The translations under genes were made by a program, and so were the position numbers. This document shows positions 23,611 to 32,717 of a DNA stretch of 64,000 nt, in pieces. Numbering within the stretch: position 1 is the stretch's first letter; every line of letters starts with the position of its first letter. Under the pieces are notes generated by a model, which was not told the origin of the DNA, did no database searches, and was given only the letters and a program-made list of their open reading frames with translations. This DNA comes from Streptomyces sp. NRRL S-337. Lineage in GTDB: Bacteria; Actinomycetota; Actinomycetes; Streptomycetales; Streptomycetaceae. The stretch covers positions 1-64,000 of the forward strand of contig NZ_JOIX01000030.1 of the NCBI RefSeq assembly GCF_000720175.1. Direction: 5' to 3'.

Positions 23611-23683
23611 TGGACCTGAGGGGATTCGAACCCCTGACCCCCTCGTTGCGAACGAGGTGCGCTACCAGCTGCGCCACAGGCCC
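23611..23683 (-). tRNA. tRNA-Ala (anticodon CGC)
   Basis: This is a 73-nt cloverleaf on the minus strand. The acceptor arms are GGGCCTG and CAGGTCC with one G-U, the anticodon stem-loop is CCTCG-TTCGCAA-CGAGG with anticodon CGC, and the T arm has GGTTCGAATCC. The discriminator is A and the CCA end is not encoded. The opposite orientation of its neighbours shows no sign of an integrated element at its 3' end. Confidence 0.95.
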
Positions 23684-23774
23684 TTGCGACGAGTGAAACT
23701 CTAGCATCTCGGTCGCGGTGCTCGGAAATCGCTTCCGGTGCTGGTCAGCGGAGGGGCGGCCGGTGTGGTGCGGG

Positions 23775-24833
23775 TCACTCGTTGGCGGCGCGGGGGCGGT
23801 CCTCGTCCTCGTACTGGTCGAAGAGCGGGGTGCGGCCGCGGGTGCGGCGGCCGGGGGCCGGGCGGTCCTGCTGGGGGGTGTCGGGCTGCGGGCGTTCGGC
23901 GGCGGCGCTGGAGCGGGCGGAGCTCCAGGCGTCCTCGGCGTCGAGGTCGACGTGGCTGGTGGCGCGCGGGGCGACCGGGGCGGTGACGTAGGTGGGGAGC
24001 GGGACCGGGACGGGGTCCCAGCTGCCGGCGGCGGGGCGTGGGCGCTCGCGTTCGCGCTGCTGGTCGACCCACTCGGCGTGGTCGGTCTCCTCGACGACGG
24101 CGCGGCGGCCGGCGGTGGGGGAAGGACGGGAAGGCGGTGCCGGGCGGGGGGCTTCCACCGCGGCGTCGGCCGGGTGGTCGGCGCGGGCGTCGGCCGGGTG
24201 CTCGGTGCGGACGTCGGCAGCCGGCTGGTCGCCGGCCTGACGGGGGCGGCGGCCCTCGCGCAGGCGCCGGGCCGCAGCCTCCGCGCGGCGCTGGTCCATG
24301 GTGAAGACGAAGCGGCGGCGCTCCTGGGCGCGCAGGTAAATGATGTACGCGGTCAGGAGGAGTGCGGGAAGGGCGGGCGCCCAGAGGAAGGGGGTGCCGC
24401 CGACGGCCGCGACGATGGCGCCGGTGGTGAAGGTGAGGAACAGGATGGTGATGGTGCGCCGGCGGCGGGCGAGGACCTTGGCGCGCTTGGTCCGCTCGGC
24501 GAGCGAGGGCCGCGGCGGGGCGGGCTGCACGCGGGTGGGCGGGGCCACCTGCTCCTCGTCGGGTACGGGGTCGGTGAAGGGCCCGGCGGCGGCCTCGTCG
24601 GCCGGGTCGTCCGGGTCCACGTCGTCGCCCGCCTCGTCGGCGGGGTACTCCCCGTGCGCCTTGTCGTAGCGGCGCTGCATGGCCGCACGTCCGGACAGCA
24701 GCCGGATGGCGGTGCTGAAGCGCTCGGTCGGACGGGCCTCGTTGAGCTCATCCTGTCTACGGAGCCACATCGGCACCAAGTAGGCGGCCCAGGCCCCGAC
24801 GATGACTGCGTAGATGAGGCCGCTGCTTCTCAC
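23775..24833 (-). CDS. sepX: Divisome membrane protein SepX / Glp receptor (GlpR)
   Basis: The protein is 352 residues. The first 20 residues form a membrane segment (MRSSGLIYAVIVGAWAAYLV) followed by PMWLRRQDELNEARPTERFS. A second hydrophobic pair lies at about 127-165 (TITILFLTFTTGAIVAA, LPALLLTAYIIYLRAQE). The long C-terminal tail is Pro/Arg/Asp-rich and disordered. This layout and the position next to glp match the actinobacterial SepX/GlpR family, which links gephyrin-like Glp to FtsZ at septa. GTG 24833 has no Shine-Dalgarno sequence, but TACCGT (24841-24846) sits 7 nt upstream, so the mRNA may be leaderless. Confidence 0.88.
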   Translation of the reverse strand: MRSSGLIYAVIVGAWAAYLVPMWLRRQDELNEARPTERFSTAIRLLSGRAAMQRRYDKAHGEYPADEAGDDVDPDDPADEAAAGPFTDPVPDEEQVAPPTRVQPAPPRPSLAERTKRAKVLARRRRTITILFLTFTTGAIVAAVGGTPFLWAPALPALLLTAYIIYLRAQERRRFVFTMDQRRAEAAARRLREGRRPRQAGDQPAADVRTEHPADARADHPADAAVEAPRPAPPSRPSPTAGRRAVVEETDHAEWVDQQRERERPRPAAGSWDPVPVPLPTYVTAPVAPRATSHVDLDAEDAWSSARSSAAAERPQPDTPQQDRPAPGRRTRGRTPLFDQYEDEDRPRAANE

Positions 24834-24984
24834 AACTCACACGGTAGAGGGGTTTGCAGGGGGCCATCCGCCAATTGGGCCGGTGTGTCGCACGATCTGG
24901 CTGATATCTCGAACTTTTTTGTGATGGTAGAGATCCGCACCCACCCCAATCCGGCCAATTGGGGATTGCATTCGAACGTTTATT
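24834..24984. promoter_or_regulatory. AT-rich upstream region of sepX
   Basis: This 151-bp gap is clearly richer in A/T than its surroundings (for example GTTTATTTTATTTG at about 24976-24984 and CTTTTTTG near 24913). It contains the likely sepX promoter (-10 candidate TACCGT on the minus strand) and probably ends the upstream operon transcript. No ORF was seen. Confidence 0.4.
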
Positions 24985-25632
24985 TTATTTGTGGGGCGTA
25001 GTACCGGGGGCGGTGCCGGGCCTGCTGGGTTTCTCCCGGCGCCAGCGGCTGAGCAGGCCCTCGGGCACTTCTTCCGCGGTGAGGGCGTAAACCGCGTGGT
25101 CGCGCCAGGCGCCGTCGATGTGGAGGTAGCGCGGGCGGATGCCTTCCTCGCGAAAACCGAGCTTTTCCACCACCCGCCGGCTCGGAACGTTCTCCGGGCG
25201 AATGCAGACCTCGATGCGATGCAGTCCGACGCTGCGGAAGCAGTGGTCGACGGCGAGCGCGACGGCGGTCGGGATGACACCGCGGCCGGCGACTTCCTGG
25301 TCGACCCAGTAGCCGATATGGCCGGAGCACATCGAGCCCCAGGTGATGCCGGCGACGGTGAGTTGCCCGACGAGGCGGCCCTGGAATTCCACGACGAACG
25401 GGAGCATCCGGCCGGCGTGCGCCTCCGCGCGCAGATGGCGGACCATCTGGCGGTAGGTGGGCCGGTGCGGCGGGACGAGACCGGGCGGGGGCGGCGGAAT
25501 GGTGGCTTCCCAGGGCCGCAGCCAGTCGCGGTTGCGGCGGTTGACCTCGCGCCAGGCCCGCTGGTCGCGCAGCTTTATGGGGCGGAGGGTGATCTCACCG
25601 TCCGTCAGGACCACGGGCCAGGGCGCGTTCAG
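24985..25632 (-). CDS. RimJ/RimL-type GNAT N-acetyltransferase
   Basis: The protein is about 215 residues from a proposed CTG start at 25632, giving an N-terminus of the form [19 protein letters not shown]. The acetyl-CoA-binding part is IGYWVDQEVAGRGVIPTAVALAVDHCF, then PENVPSRRVVEKLGFREEG. The family acetylates protein N-termini, often ribosomal. GGGAG lies 6 nt before the CTG, and the CTG overlaps the mog stop (CTGA); the first GTG (25614) has no ribosome site. The gene belongs to the conserved galU-glp-moaC-mog-rimJ-sepX block. Confidence 0.88.
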   Translation of the reverse strand: MNAPWPVVLTDGEITLRPIKLRDQRAWREVNRRNRDWLRPWEATIPPPPPGLVPPHRPTYRQMVRHLRAEAHAGRMLPFVVEFQGRLVGQLTVAGITWGSMCSGHIGYWVDQEVAGRGVIPTAVALAVDHCFRSVGLHRIEVCIRPENVPSRRVVEKLGFREEGIRPRYLHIDGAWRDHAVYALTAEEVPEGLLSRWRREKPSRPGTAPGTTPHK

Positions 25633-26128
25633 CTCGTGCTCCCGGAGGGTCTGGGGTGGTCGCCGCCGCGGATCTGGTCGACGGCATGCGGCAGCAGGTC
25701 CGCCAGGACGGCCAGGCCGTCGCGGACGCCGCCGGAGGAGCCGGGGAGGTTGACGATCAGGGTCCTGCCGGCGACGCCGGCGCGACCGCGGGAGAGCGCC
25801 GCGGTGGGGACCTTGTCGCGGCCGGCTGCGCGGATCGCCTCGGGGATGCCGGGGACCTCGTAGTCCAGCACCCGGGCGGTGGCCTCGGGGGTGCGGTCGG
25901 TGGGCGAGATGCCGGTGCCGCCGGTGGTGAGGACCACGGCGTAACGCGACGACTCGACGGCCCGGCGCAGGGCGGCCTCGACCGGGTCGCCGTCGGGGAC
26001 GACCTCGGGCCCGTCGACCTCGAAGCCCATGGCGGCCAGGCCCTCGGCGAGCAGCGGGCCACCCTTGTCCTCGTAGACGCCGGCCGCGGCGCGGTTGGAG
26101 GCGGTGACGACCAGGGCGCGGGCGGGGG

Positions 26129-26132
<4 letters not shown>
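25629..26132 (-). CDS. mog: MogA/MoaB-family molybdopterin adenylyltransferase
   Basis: The protein is 167 residues. Motifs are [23 protein letters not shown], the molybdopterin-binding [18 protein letters not shown], and [16 protein letters not shown]. It adenylates molybdopterin before metal insertion. The start overlaps the moaC stop (ATGA), and the end touches the rimJ-like gene. Confidence 0.92.
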
Positions 26133-26611
<479 letters not shown>

Positions 26612-26698
26612 CGTTCTCCCGGTCCAAACTGCCGCCTGTGGGACGACACCGTACCTCCGGTGGCCGCGGAGCACCCGGTACGGGTTTTCGGGGGCCGG

Positions 26699-28015
26699 TT
26701 ATCCGAGCGGGACGACGCCCACGTCCGCGCCCTCGGGGACCTCGGTGGTGTCCTCGGGGACGACGATCAGCGCGTTGGCGTGGGCCATGGCCTTGATCAG
26801 GTGGGAGCCGGCGCCGCCGACCGGGGTGACGGTGCCGGCGTCGGCGTCGTAGGAGCCGCGCAGGAACTGCCGCTTGCCCTTGGGCGACGAGGCGAGGGCG
26901 GCGGTGCAGCGGGCCGTGGTGGTCGGGCGGTGGACGTCCGGCAGGCCCATCAGGGCGCGGATGACCGGGCGGACGAACAGCTCGAAGGAGACGTAACTGC
27001 TGACGGGGTTGCCGGGGAGGGCCAGCAGCGGGATCTCGTCGGGGCCGATCAGGCCGAAGCCCTGGGGCTTGCCGGGCTGCATGGCGAGCTTGCGGAACTC
27101 GACCTTCCCCTCGTCCGCGGAGAGGCCGGCCAGGGTCTCCTTGACCACGTCGTACGCGCCGACGCTGACGCCGCCGCTGGTGACCAGGACGTCGGCCCGG
27201 ATGAGCTGGTCCTCCAGGGTGGCGCGCAGGGTCTCGGCGTCGTCGGCGACCGCGCCGACGCGGTAGGCGAGGGCGCCGGCGGCGCGGGCCGCGGCGGTGA
27301 GCTGGAAGCTGTTGGAGTCGTGGATCTGGCCGGGGCCCAACGCCTCGCCGGGCTGGACGAGTTCGCTGCCGGTGGACACCACCACGACGCGGGGGCGCGG
27401 GCGGACGAGGACCGTGCCGCGGCCGAGGGCGGCGAGCAGGCCGATCTGGGAGGGGCCGAGGAGGGTGCCGGCGCGCAGTGCGAGCTCTCCTTGGGTGACG
27501 TCGCTGCCGCGGGCGCGGATGTGGGCGCCGGCCGGGGCCGGGCGGTGGACACGGACCTCGCCGCCGGCGCCCTCCGGGGCGGCGCTGTGGGCCCGCATCG
27601 TGGCGGCCGGGCCTTCTCCGGCGCCGCCGTCGGTCCATTCGACGGGGACGACGGCCTCGGCGCCGGGCGGGAGGGGGGCGCCGGTCATGATGCGGGCGGC
27701 CTGGCCGGGGCCGACCTCGGGGAGCTCGCCGCTGCCGGCCGCGACGTCGCCGATGACGGTCAGGGTGGCCGGGGCGGCCTCGGTGGCCTGCGCGACGTCG
27801 GCGGCGCGGACCGCGTAGCCGTCCATGGAGCTGTTGTCGAAGGGCGGCAGGGGGACGGTGACGGTGACGTCCTCGACCAGGACGCAGCCCTGGGCGTCGA
27901 GGAGCTGCAGCTCGATCGGGTCCAGCGGGACGATCTTCGACAGGACGTCGTCGAGGTGCTCGGCCACCGACCAGACGCGGTCCGGGTGGCTGGTCTGGCC
28001 GGTGGCGTGGTTCAA
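26699..28015 (-). CDS. glp: Gephyrin-like molybdotransferase Glp (MoeA family)
   Basis: The protein is about 438 residues and MoeA-like throughout: PPFDNSSMDGYAVR near residue 55, TGAPLPPGAEAVVPVE, VVVVSTGSELVQPGE, VLVTSGGVSVGAYDVVKE and LALPGNPVSSYVSFELF. It follows galU by 4 bp and lies in the same block as sepX; in corynebacteria the equivalent Glp binds both its membrane receptor and FtsZ, so a cell-division role is likely besides any cofactor role. TTG 28015 is proposed (GAGGAG about 10 nt upstream); no conventional start lies near the conserved N-terminus. Confidence 0.92.
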   Translation of the reverse strand: MNHATGQTSHPDRVWSVAEHLDDVLSKIVPLDPIELQLLDAQGCVLVEDVTVTVPLPPFDNSSMDGYAVRAADVAQATEAAPATLTVIGDVAAGSGELPEVGPGQAARIMTGAPLPPGAEAVVPVEWTDGGAGEGPAATMRAHSAAPEGAGGEVRVHRPAPAGAHIRARGSDVTQGELALRAGTLLGPSQIGLLAALGRGTVLVRPRPRVVVVSTGSELVQPGEALGPGQIHDSNSFQLTAAARAAGALAYRVGAVADDAETLRATLEDQLIRADVLVTSGGVSVGAYDVVKETLAGLSADEGKVEFRKLAMQPGKPQGFGLIGPDEIPLLALPGNPVSSYVSFELFVRPVIRALMGLPDVHRPTTTARCTAALASSPKGKRQFLRGSYDADAGTVTPVGGAGSHLIKAMAHANALIVVPEDTTEVPEGADVGVVPLG

Positions 28016-28019
28016 CGTC

Positions 28020-28934
28020 CTACATCTCCTCGGTGACGTAACTGCGAAGCCAGGTCCGGAAGTCGGGGCCCAGGTCTTCACGTTCGCATGCGAGTCTGAC
28101 AATGGCACGCAGATAGTCGCCACGGTCACCGGTGTCATAGCGCCGGCCCTTGAAGACGACGCCGTGCACCGGGCCGCCGAGCGACGGGTCGGCGGCGAGC
28201 GCCTGGAGGGCGTCGGTGAGCTGGATCTCGCCGCCGCGGCCGGGGTCGGTCTTGCGCAGCACCTCGAAGACGGCCGGGTCGAGGACGTAGCGGCCGATGA
28301 TCGCGAGGTTGCTGGGGGCCTCGGCCGGGTCGGGCTTCTCGACCAGGTCGGAGACGGTGACCACGTCGTCGTCGCCGGTGGGGGCGGCGGCCGCGCAGCC
28401 ATAGAGGTGGATCTGGGCCGGGTCGACCTCCATGAGGGCGATGACCGAGCCGCCGTACTGTTCCTGCACCTCGACCATGCGGGCCAGCAGGGGGTCGCGG
28501 GGGTCGATGAGGTCGTCACCGAGGAGCACGGCGAAGGGCTGGTCGCCCACGTGGGGCGCGGCGCACAGCACCGCGTGGCCGAGGCCCTTGGGGTCGCCCT
28601 GGCGGACGTAGTGCATGGTGGCCAGGTCGCTGGATTCCTGGACCTTGGCGAGCCGGGACTCGTCGCCCTTGCGGTGCAGGGCCTCTTCGAGTTCGTAGTT
28701 GCGGTCGAAGTGGTCCTCGAGCGGGCGCTTGTTGCGGCCGGTGACCATCAGGACGTCGGAGAGCCCGGCGGCGGCCGCCTCCTCCACCACGTACTGGATG
28801 GCGGGCTTGTCGACGACCGGGAGCATCTCCTTGGGTGTGGCCTTCGTGGCGGGGAGAAACCTGGTGCCGAGGCCGGCTGCCGGAATGACAGCCTTGCTGA
28901 TCCGTGTGTGCGATGGAGTCATGCGCGACACCAT
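28020..28934 (-). CDS. galU: UTP-glucose-1-phosphate uridylyltransferase
   Basis: The protein is 304 residues. Nucleotidyltransferase motifs are ISKAVIPAAGLGTRFLPATKATPKEMLPVVDKP, FAVLLGDDLID, VEKPDPAEAPSNLAIIGRYVL and GRRYDTGDRGDYLRA. It makes UDP-glucose for wall glycans and trehalose/galactose routes. ATG 28934 is preferred because AAAGGG lies 6 nt upstream; ATG 28922 is an alternative. It heads the leftward block and diverges from the folate gene at 29004. Confidence 0.95.
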   Translation of the reverse strand: MVSRMTPSHTRISKAVIPAAGLGTRFLPATKATPKEMLPVVDKPAIQYVVEEAAAAGLSDVLMVTGRNKRPLEDHFDRNYELEEALHRKGDESRLAKVQESSDLATMHYVRQGDPKGLGHAVLCAAPHVGDQPFAVLLGDDLIDPRDPLLARMVEVQEQYGGSVIALMEVDPAQIHLYGCAAAAPTGDDDVVTVSDLVEKPDPAEAPSNLAIIGRYVLDPAVFEVLRKTDPGRGGEIQLTDALQALAADPSLGGPVHGVVFKGRRYDTGDRGDYLRAIVRLACEREDLGPDFRTWLRSYVTEEM

Positions 28935-29003
28935 AACCGGCCCTTTCGGAACGATGATGAGGGTCCGGTGAATAGAGCATGAGAGCGGGAGCAAGGGCAC
29001 ACA

Positions 29004-29633
29004 GTGAGCAAGCAGCACGATAGGAAACGAAGGTTGCGGCGGGATCTCCAGGAGGTAAGGAGATCATTGCCGCCGGATGTCCTCGCGGCAGCGGGCGAGG
29101 CGCTGGCCCGACGGACCCTGGAACTGGAGGAGTTGGCGCCGTTCCTCGCCCCGTCGACGGCGGACGAGGGCGCCCGCCGGCCGACGGTCGCGGCGTACGT
29201 CTCGATGGGCTCGGAGCCGCCCACCGGGGCCCTGCTGGACCGGCTGCGGGAGGCGGGGGTGCGGGTGCTGCTGCCGGTGCTGATGCCGGACAACGATCTC
29301 GACTGGGCGCCGTACGAGGGTGCCGACCGTCTGGTGCCGGCGGGCTGGGGGCTGCACGAACCGGCCGGTGAGCGGCTGGGCCCGCAGGCGGTCGCGCAGG
29401 CGGACGTGGTGCTGCTGCCGGGGCTGGCGGTGGACCGCGACGGGGTGCGGCTGGGCCGCGGCGGCGGCTCGTACGACCGGGTGCTGGAGCGGCTGGACCG
29501 GGCCGGGTCCCCGGCGCACCTGGTGGTGCTGCTGTTCGACGCGGAGGTGCGGGACGAGGTGCCGGCCGAGCCGCACGACCGGCGGGTGCACGCCGCGGTG
29601 ACCCCGTCGGGGGTGCACCGGTTCCGGCACTGA
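29004..29633 (+). CDS. 5-formyltetrahydrofolate cyclo-ligase
   Basis: The protein is 209 residues: KRRLRRDLQEVRRSLPPD at the start, VAAYVSMGSEPPTGALLDRLREAG in the middle and the ATP-binding GLAVDRDGVRLGRGGGSYDRVLER signature at the C-terminal side. It converts 5-formyl-THF to 5,10-methenyl-THF. GTG 29004 has AAGGG 6 nt upstream. It is divergent from galU with a 69-bp gap that must hold both promoters. Confidence 0.93.
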   Translation: MSKQHDRKRRLRRDLQEVRRSLPPDVLAAAGEALARRTLELEELAPFLAPSTADEGARRPTVAAYVSMGSEPPTGALLDRLREAGVRVLLPVLMPDNDLDWAPYEGADRLVPAGWGLHEPAGERLGPQAVAQADVVLLPGLAVDRDGVRLGRGGGSYDRVLERLDRAGSPAHLVVLLFDAEVRDEVPAEPHDRRVHAAVTPSGVHRFRH

Positions 29634-29718
29634 GCCCGCCGGCCCGCCGCGTACGCCGGAGCCACCGGACCGCGGCCGGACCCGCGGCCGCCACCGGTCC
29701 GCCGGACCGGGCCCGAAC

Positions 29719-29773
29719 GCCGCCGGGCGGGCCGGAGATCGTCCCGTGGGAGATCTCCGGCCCGCCCGGCGGC
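29719..29773. terminator. Very strong bidirectional terminator
   Basis: A 22-bp perfect stem has arms at 29719-29740 and 29752-29773 (from GCCGCCGGGCGGGCC..GATC to its complement) and an 11-nt loop. It separates the convergent folate and acylase genes. Confidence 0.9.
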
Positions 29774-29790
29774 TCATGACGGCCGCGGCC

Positions 29791-32508
29791 TTACGGCGAC
29801 AGCGTCAGGGTGTCCTTGCCGGCCTTCTTGACGGCGTCCTCGCTGTACGCCCAGGGCAGCAGCTCGCCCTTGGCCCACTTGTCGGTCTGGTCGTAGTAGT
29901 GGGCCTCGTAGGCGTGGCCGGAGGCGCCGGTGAGGTTGATCCAGCGGGACTTGTCGAGGTCGGCGAGGTTGACGACCATCCGCATCGACGGCACCCAGGT
30001 GACCTTGTAGCCGCCGGCCGCGTTCCAGCCGGTGGCGTCGACCGCGGCCTCACCGCCGCCGAGGTTCCACGGGCCGCGGTTGAACAGGCCCTGCAGCATC
30101 CCGGGGCCGTCGGTGCCCAGGGTCTGGTTCTTCAGGAACATCTGGTGCAGCCGGCCCCAGGTCCAGTTGTCGATGTTCTTGCCCAGCTTGGAGGTCAGCT
30201 CGTAGCGGGCGTCCTTCATGGCGTGCGCGAGGAGCTGGTCGCGGTTCTTGTCGCCGGGGCGGCCGGGCCGGTCCTCGGTCTTCCACCAGGCGTTGCCGGG
30301 GTCGTCGAGGATGTCGCGGACGACCTCGTACCAGCGGTCGCCGCCGTCGGGCTGGGCAGTGTCGCCGGCCCGCTCGCCGCACTCGCGGACGTAGGTGTCG
30401 TTCTCGTCGGCGGGGCCGGTCTCGTCGGCCGGGCGGACGGTCAGGCACTGGCCCTCGGGACGCAGCTCCTTGGGCATCTTGTTGCCGAAGGCGAGCTTGA
30501 GGGTGTTGCGCCAGACGGCGTTGAAGTAGGCGGCCGCGGCGGAGTCGGGCTCCTGGGTGAAGTCCCAGCCCTCCAGCAGCTGCTGGGCGTCGCGGACGTA
30601 TTTGTCCTTGATGTCGATCTTCGTCAGGTAGGGCGTCAGCAGCCGGGCGATCTCACTGCTGTTGTCCTTCTGGAAGGCCTGCATGTCGTCGGTGGAGACC
30701 TTGCCGCCGTCCTTGATCTTCGACTCGATCAGGTCGTTGATCCGCTGACTGCGGGAGCCGTAGCCCCAGTCCTTGGTGATCAGGTACGGGTACTTCTCGT
30801 CGGTGACGGCCTGGTTGGCGGTGACGATGTAGCCGCGCTCGGGGTTGTACTCGTACGGCAGGGCGGACTGCGGGATGTAGCCCTTCCACTGGTAGCGGGA
30901 GTCCCAGCCGGGCGCCGGGTAGGTGCCGTCGAAGTGGCCGTCGCCCTTGCCGCGGACCGGGATCCGGCCGGGTGCCTGGTAGCCGATGTTGCCCTTGGTG
31001 TCGGCGTAGACCAGGTTCTGCGAGGGCACCTCGAAGTGCGCGGCGGCCTTGCGGAAGCCGGTCCAGTCGTGGGCGCGGTTGAGCTCGAAGACGGCGTCCA
31101 TGGAGCGGCCGGGGTCGAGCGCGGTCCAGCGGAGCGAGACGGCGTAGCCGTCGCCGCGGTCCGGGGCGGCGTTGCCCACGGGGGCGTCCTTGCCGACGTT
31201 GCCGAGTTCGTCGTCGCGGTCGGAGACGATCGGGCCGTTGTTGGTGGCGCGGACGGTGATCTGGTGGCTCTCGCCGCCGGCGACCTTGATGGTCTCCTTG
31301 CGCGTGAGGAACGGCCGCTGTCTGTTGTCGTAGAGGTAGCCGTCGGCGTTGACCTTCTCCAGGTACAGGTCGGTGACGTCGGCGCCGAGGTTGGTCATGC
31401 CCCAGGAGATGTCCTGGTTGTGGCCGATGACGACGCCGGGCATCCCGGAGAAGGTGAAGCCGGAGACGTCGTAGCCGCACTTGGGGCCGGTGTTACGGCA
31501 GTGCAGGCCCATCTGGTACCAGAGCGAGGGCATCTGCGGTGCCAGGTGCGGGTCGTTGGCGAGCAGCGGCTTGCCGGTGGCGGTGTGCGCGCCGGAGACG
31601 ACCCAGGAGTTGGAGCCGATGCCGTTGCCGTTGGGGCCGAGCAGCGCCGGGACCTCGTTCACCGTCTTGGACAGCGAGGACAGCTGGGACCGGAGTCCGG
31701 TGACGGCGCCGCCGGCCGGGGTGGCGTTGGCCGAGCCCTTGGGCGTGAACTTCTTGGTGGCCGGGTCGACCGCGCCGCCGTCCACGATCGGCTTGTTCCG
31801 CTTGTACGGGTATGCCGGGTAGAGCTCGTTGATCTGCTGCTGGCTGAAGCGGCTGGTCATCAGGGACCGGTCGATCTCCTCCTGCATGTTGCCGCGCAGG
31901 TCCCAGGCCATCGCCTTGAGCCAGGCCACCGAGTCGGCCGGCGTCCACTTCTCGGGCTTGTAGTCGTTCTCGAAGTCCAGCGCCGCGTACTCCAGGGAGA
32001 GCGCCGAGCCCTCGTGGTCCTTGAGGTAGGCGTTGACACCGGCGGAGTACGCCTGGAGGTACTTCTTGGTGCTGGGCGAGAGCTTGGTGTCGTATTCCTG
32101 CTGCGCGACCCGGTGCCAGCCCAGCGTGCGCAGGAACTCGTCGGTCTTGACCTGGCTCTTGCCGAACATCTCGGACAGCCGGCCGGCGGTCATGTGGCGC
32201 CGGACGTCCATCTCCCAGAAGCGGTCCTGGGCCTGGACGTAGCCCTGGGCGCGGAAGAGGTCCTCGTCGGTGTCGGCGTAGATCTGCGGGATGCCGTTGG
32301 CGTCGCGGACGACGTCCACGGGGTCGGCCAGGCCCGGGAGTTTGAGTGAGCCGGTGGTCTGCGGGAACGAGGCCCGTACGGTGCTGACTCCCCAGAACGC
32401 GCCGAAGCCGATGCCCGCCACGAGCAGCAGCACGACCGTGATGGCGACGAGGCGGCCGCGCCGCCCCTTCTTCTTCCTGGGGACTGGGCCGGACTTGTTG
32501 GCGGGCAT
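29791..32508 (-). CDS. Penicillin acylase family protein (Ntn hydrolase)
   Basis: The protein is about 905 residues. An N-terminal basic stretch (RKKKGRRGR) and a hydrophobic segment (residues 20-40) act as signal or anchor. The alpha chain is followed by a spacer and the self-processing site before Ser299 (GIG/SNSWVV), the expected N-terminal nucleophile of the beta chain. DPHLAPQMPSLWY and GMPGVVIGHNQDISWGMTN are typical. The family cleaves amide-linked acyl groups, including beta-lactams and acyl-homoserine lactones; the substrate here is unknown. ATG 32508 has AAGGA 6 nt upstream. Confidence 0.93.
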   Translation of the reverse strand: MPANKSGPVPRKKKGRRGRLVAITVVLLLVAGIGFGAFWGVSTVRASFPQTTGSLKLPGLADPVDVVRDANGIPQIYADTDEDLFRAQGYVQAQDRFWEMDVRRHMTAGRLSEMFGKSQVKTDEFLRTLGWHRVAQQEYDTKLSPSTKKYLQAYSAGVNAYLKDHEGSALSLEYAALDFENDYKPEKWTPADSVAWLKAMAWDLRGNMQEEIDRSLMTSRFSQQQINELYPAYPYKRNKPIVDGGAVDPATKKFTPKGSANATPAGGAVTGLRSQLSSLSKTVNEVPALLGPNGNGIGSNSWVVSGAHTATGKPLLANDPHLAPQMPSLWYQMGLHCRNTGPKCGYDVSGFTFSGMPGVVIGHNQDISWGMTNLGADVTDLYLEKVNADGYLYDNRQRPFLTRKETIKVAGGESHQITVRATNNGPIVSDRDDELGNVGKDAPVGNAAPDRGDGYAVSLRWTALDPGRSMDAVFELNRAHDWTGFRKAAAHFEVPSQNLVYADTKGNIGYQAPGRIPVRGKGDGHFDGTYPAPGWDSRYQWKGYIPQSALPYEYNPERGYIVTANQAVTDEKYPYLITKDWGYGSRSQRINDLIESKIKDGGKVSTDDMQAFQKDNSSEIARLLTPYLTKIDIKDKYVRDAQQLLEGWDFTQEPDSAAAAYFNAVWRNTLKLAFGNKMPKELRPEGQCLTVRPADETGPADENDTYVRECGERAGDTAQPDGGDRWYEVVRDILDDPGNAWWKTEDRPGRPGDKNRDQLLAHAMKDARYELTSKLGKNIDNWTWGRLHQMFLKNQTLGTDGPGMLQGLFNRGPWNLGGGEAAVDATGWNAAGGYKVTWVPSMRMVVNLADLDKSRWINLTGASGHAYEAHYYDQTDKWAKGELLPWAYSEDAVKKAGKDTLTLSP

Positions 32509-32717
32509 CTCTGTCCTTCGAGGGGCAGGGTGGGAGTGCTGGAGCAACCATAGGCGCACGGGTTCGGCGACCCCTACGCGGAGTCACCACCAGCACCCCC
32601 AACCTTCAAGCAATGGTAAATTGTTAGCCTCAGTAACTAGATAGGGTAAGGAAAGAGCGCCCGAAGACCACCCCCGGACCGTCGTTTTTCGGAACCCGTG
32701 CGAGGAAGGACCAGCTC

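Noticed and set aside
23565..23700. Integration site of a mobile element at tRNA-Ala
   Set aside because: No integrase gene or duplicated tRNA 3' end was seen on either side.
29746..32349. Long open frame (867 codons) on the plus strand
   Set aside because: It is the antisense shadow of the penicillin-acylase gene. Its Val/Gly/Leu/Asp-rich translation has no motif, and the minus strand shows a full conserved protein.
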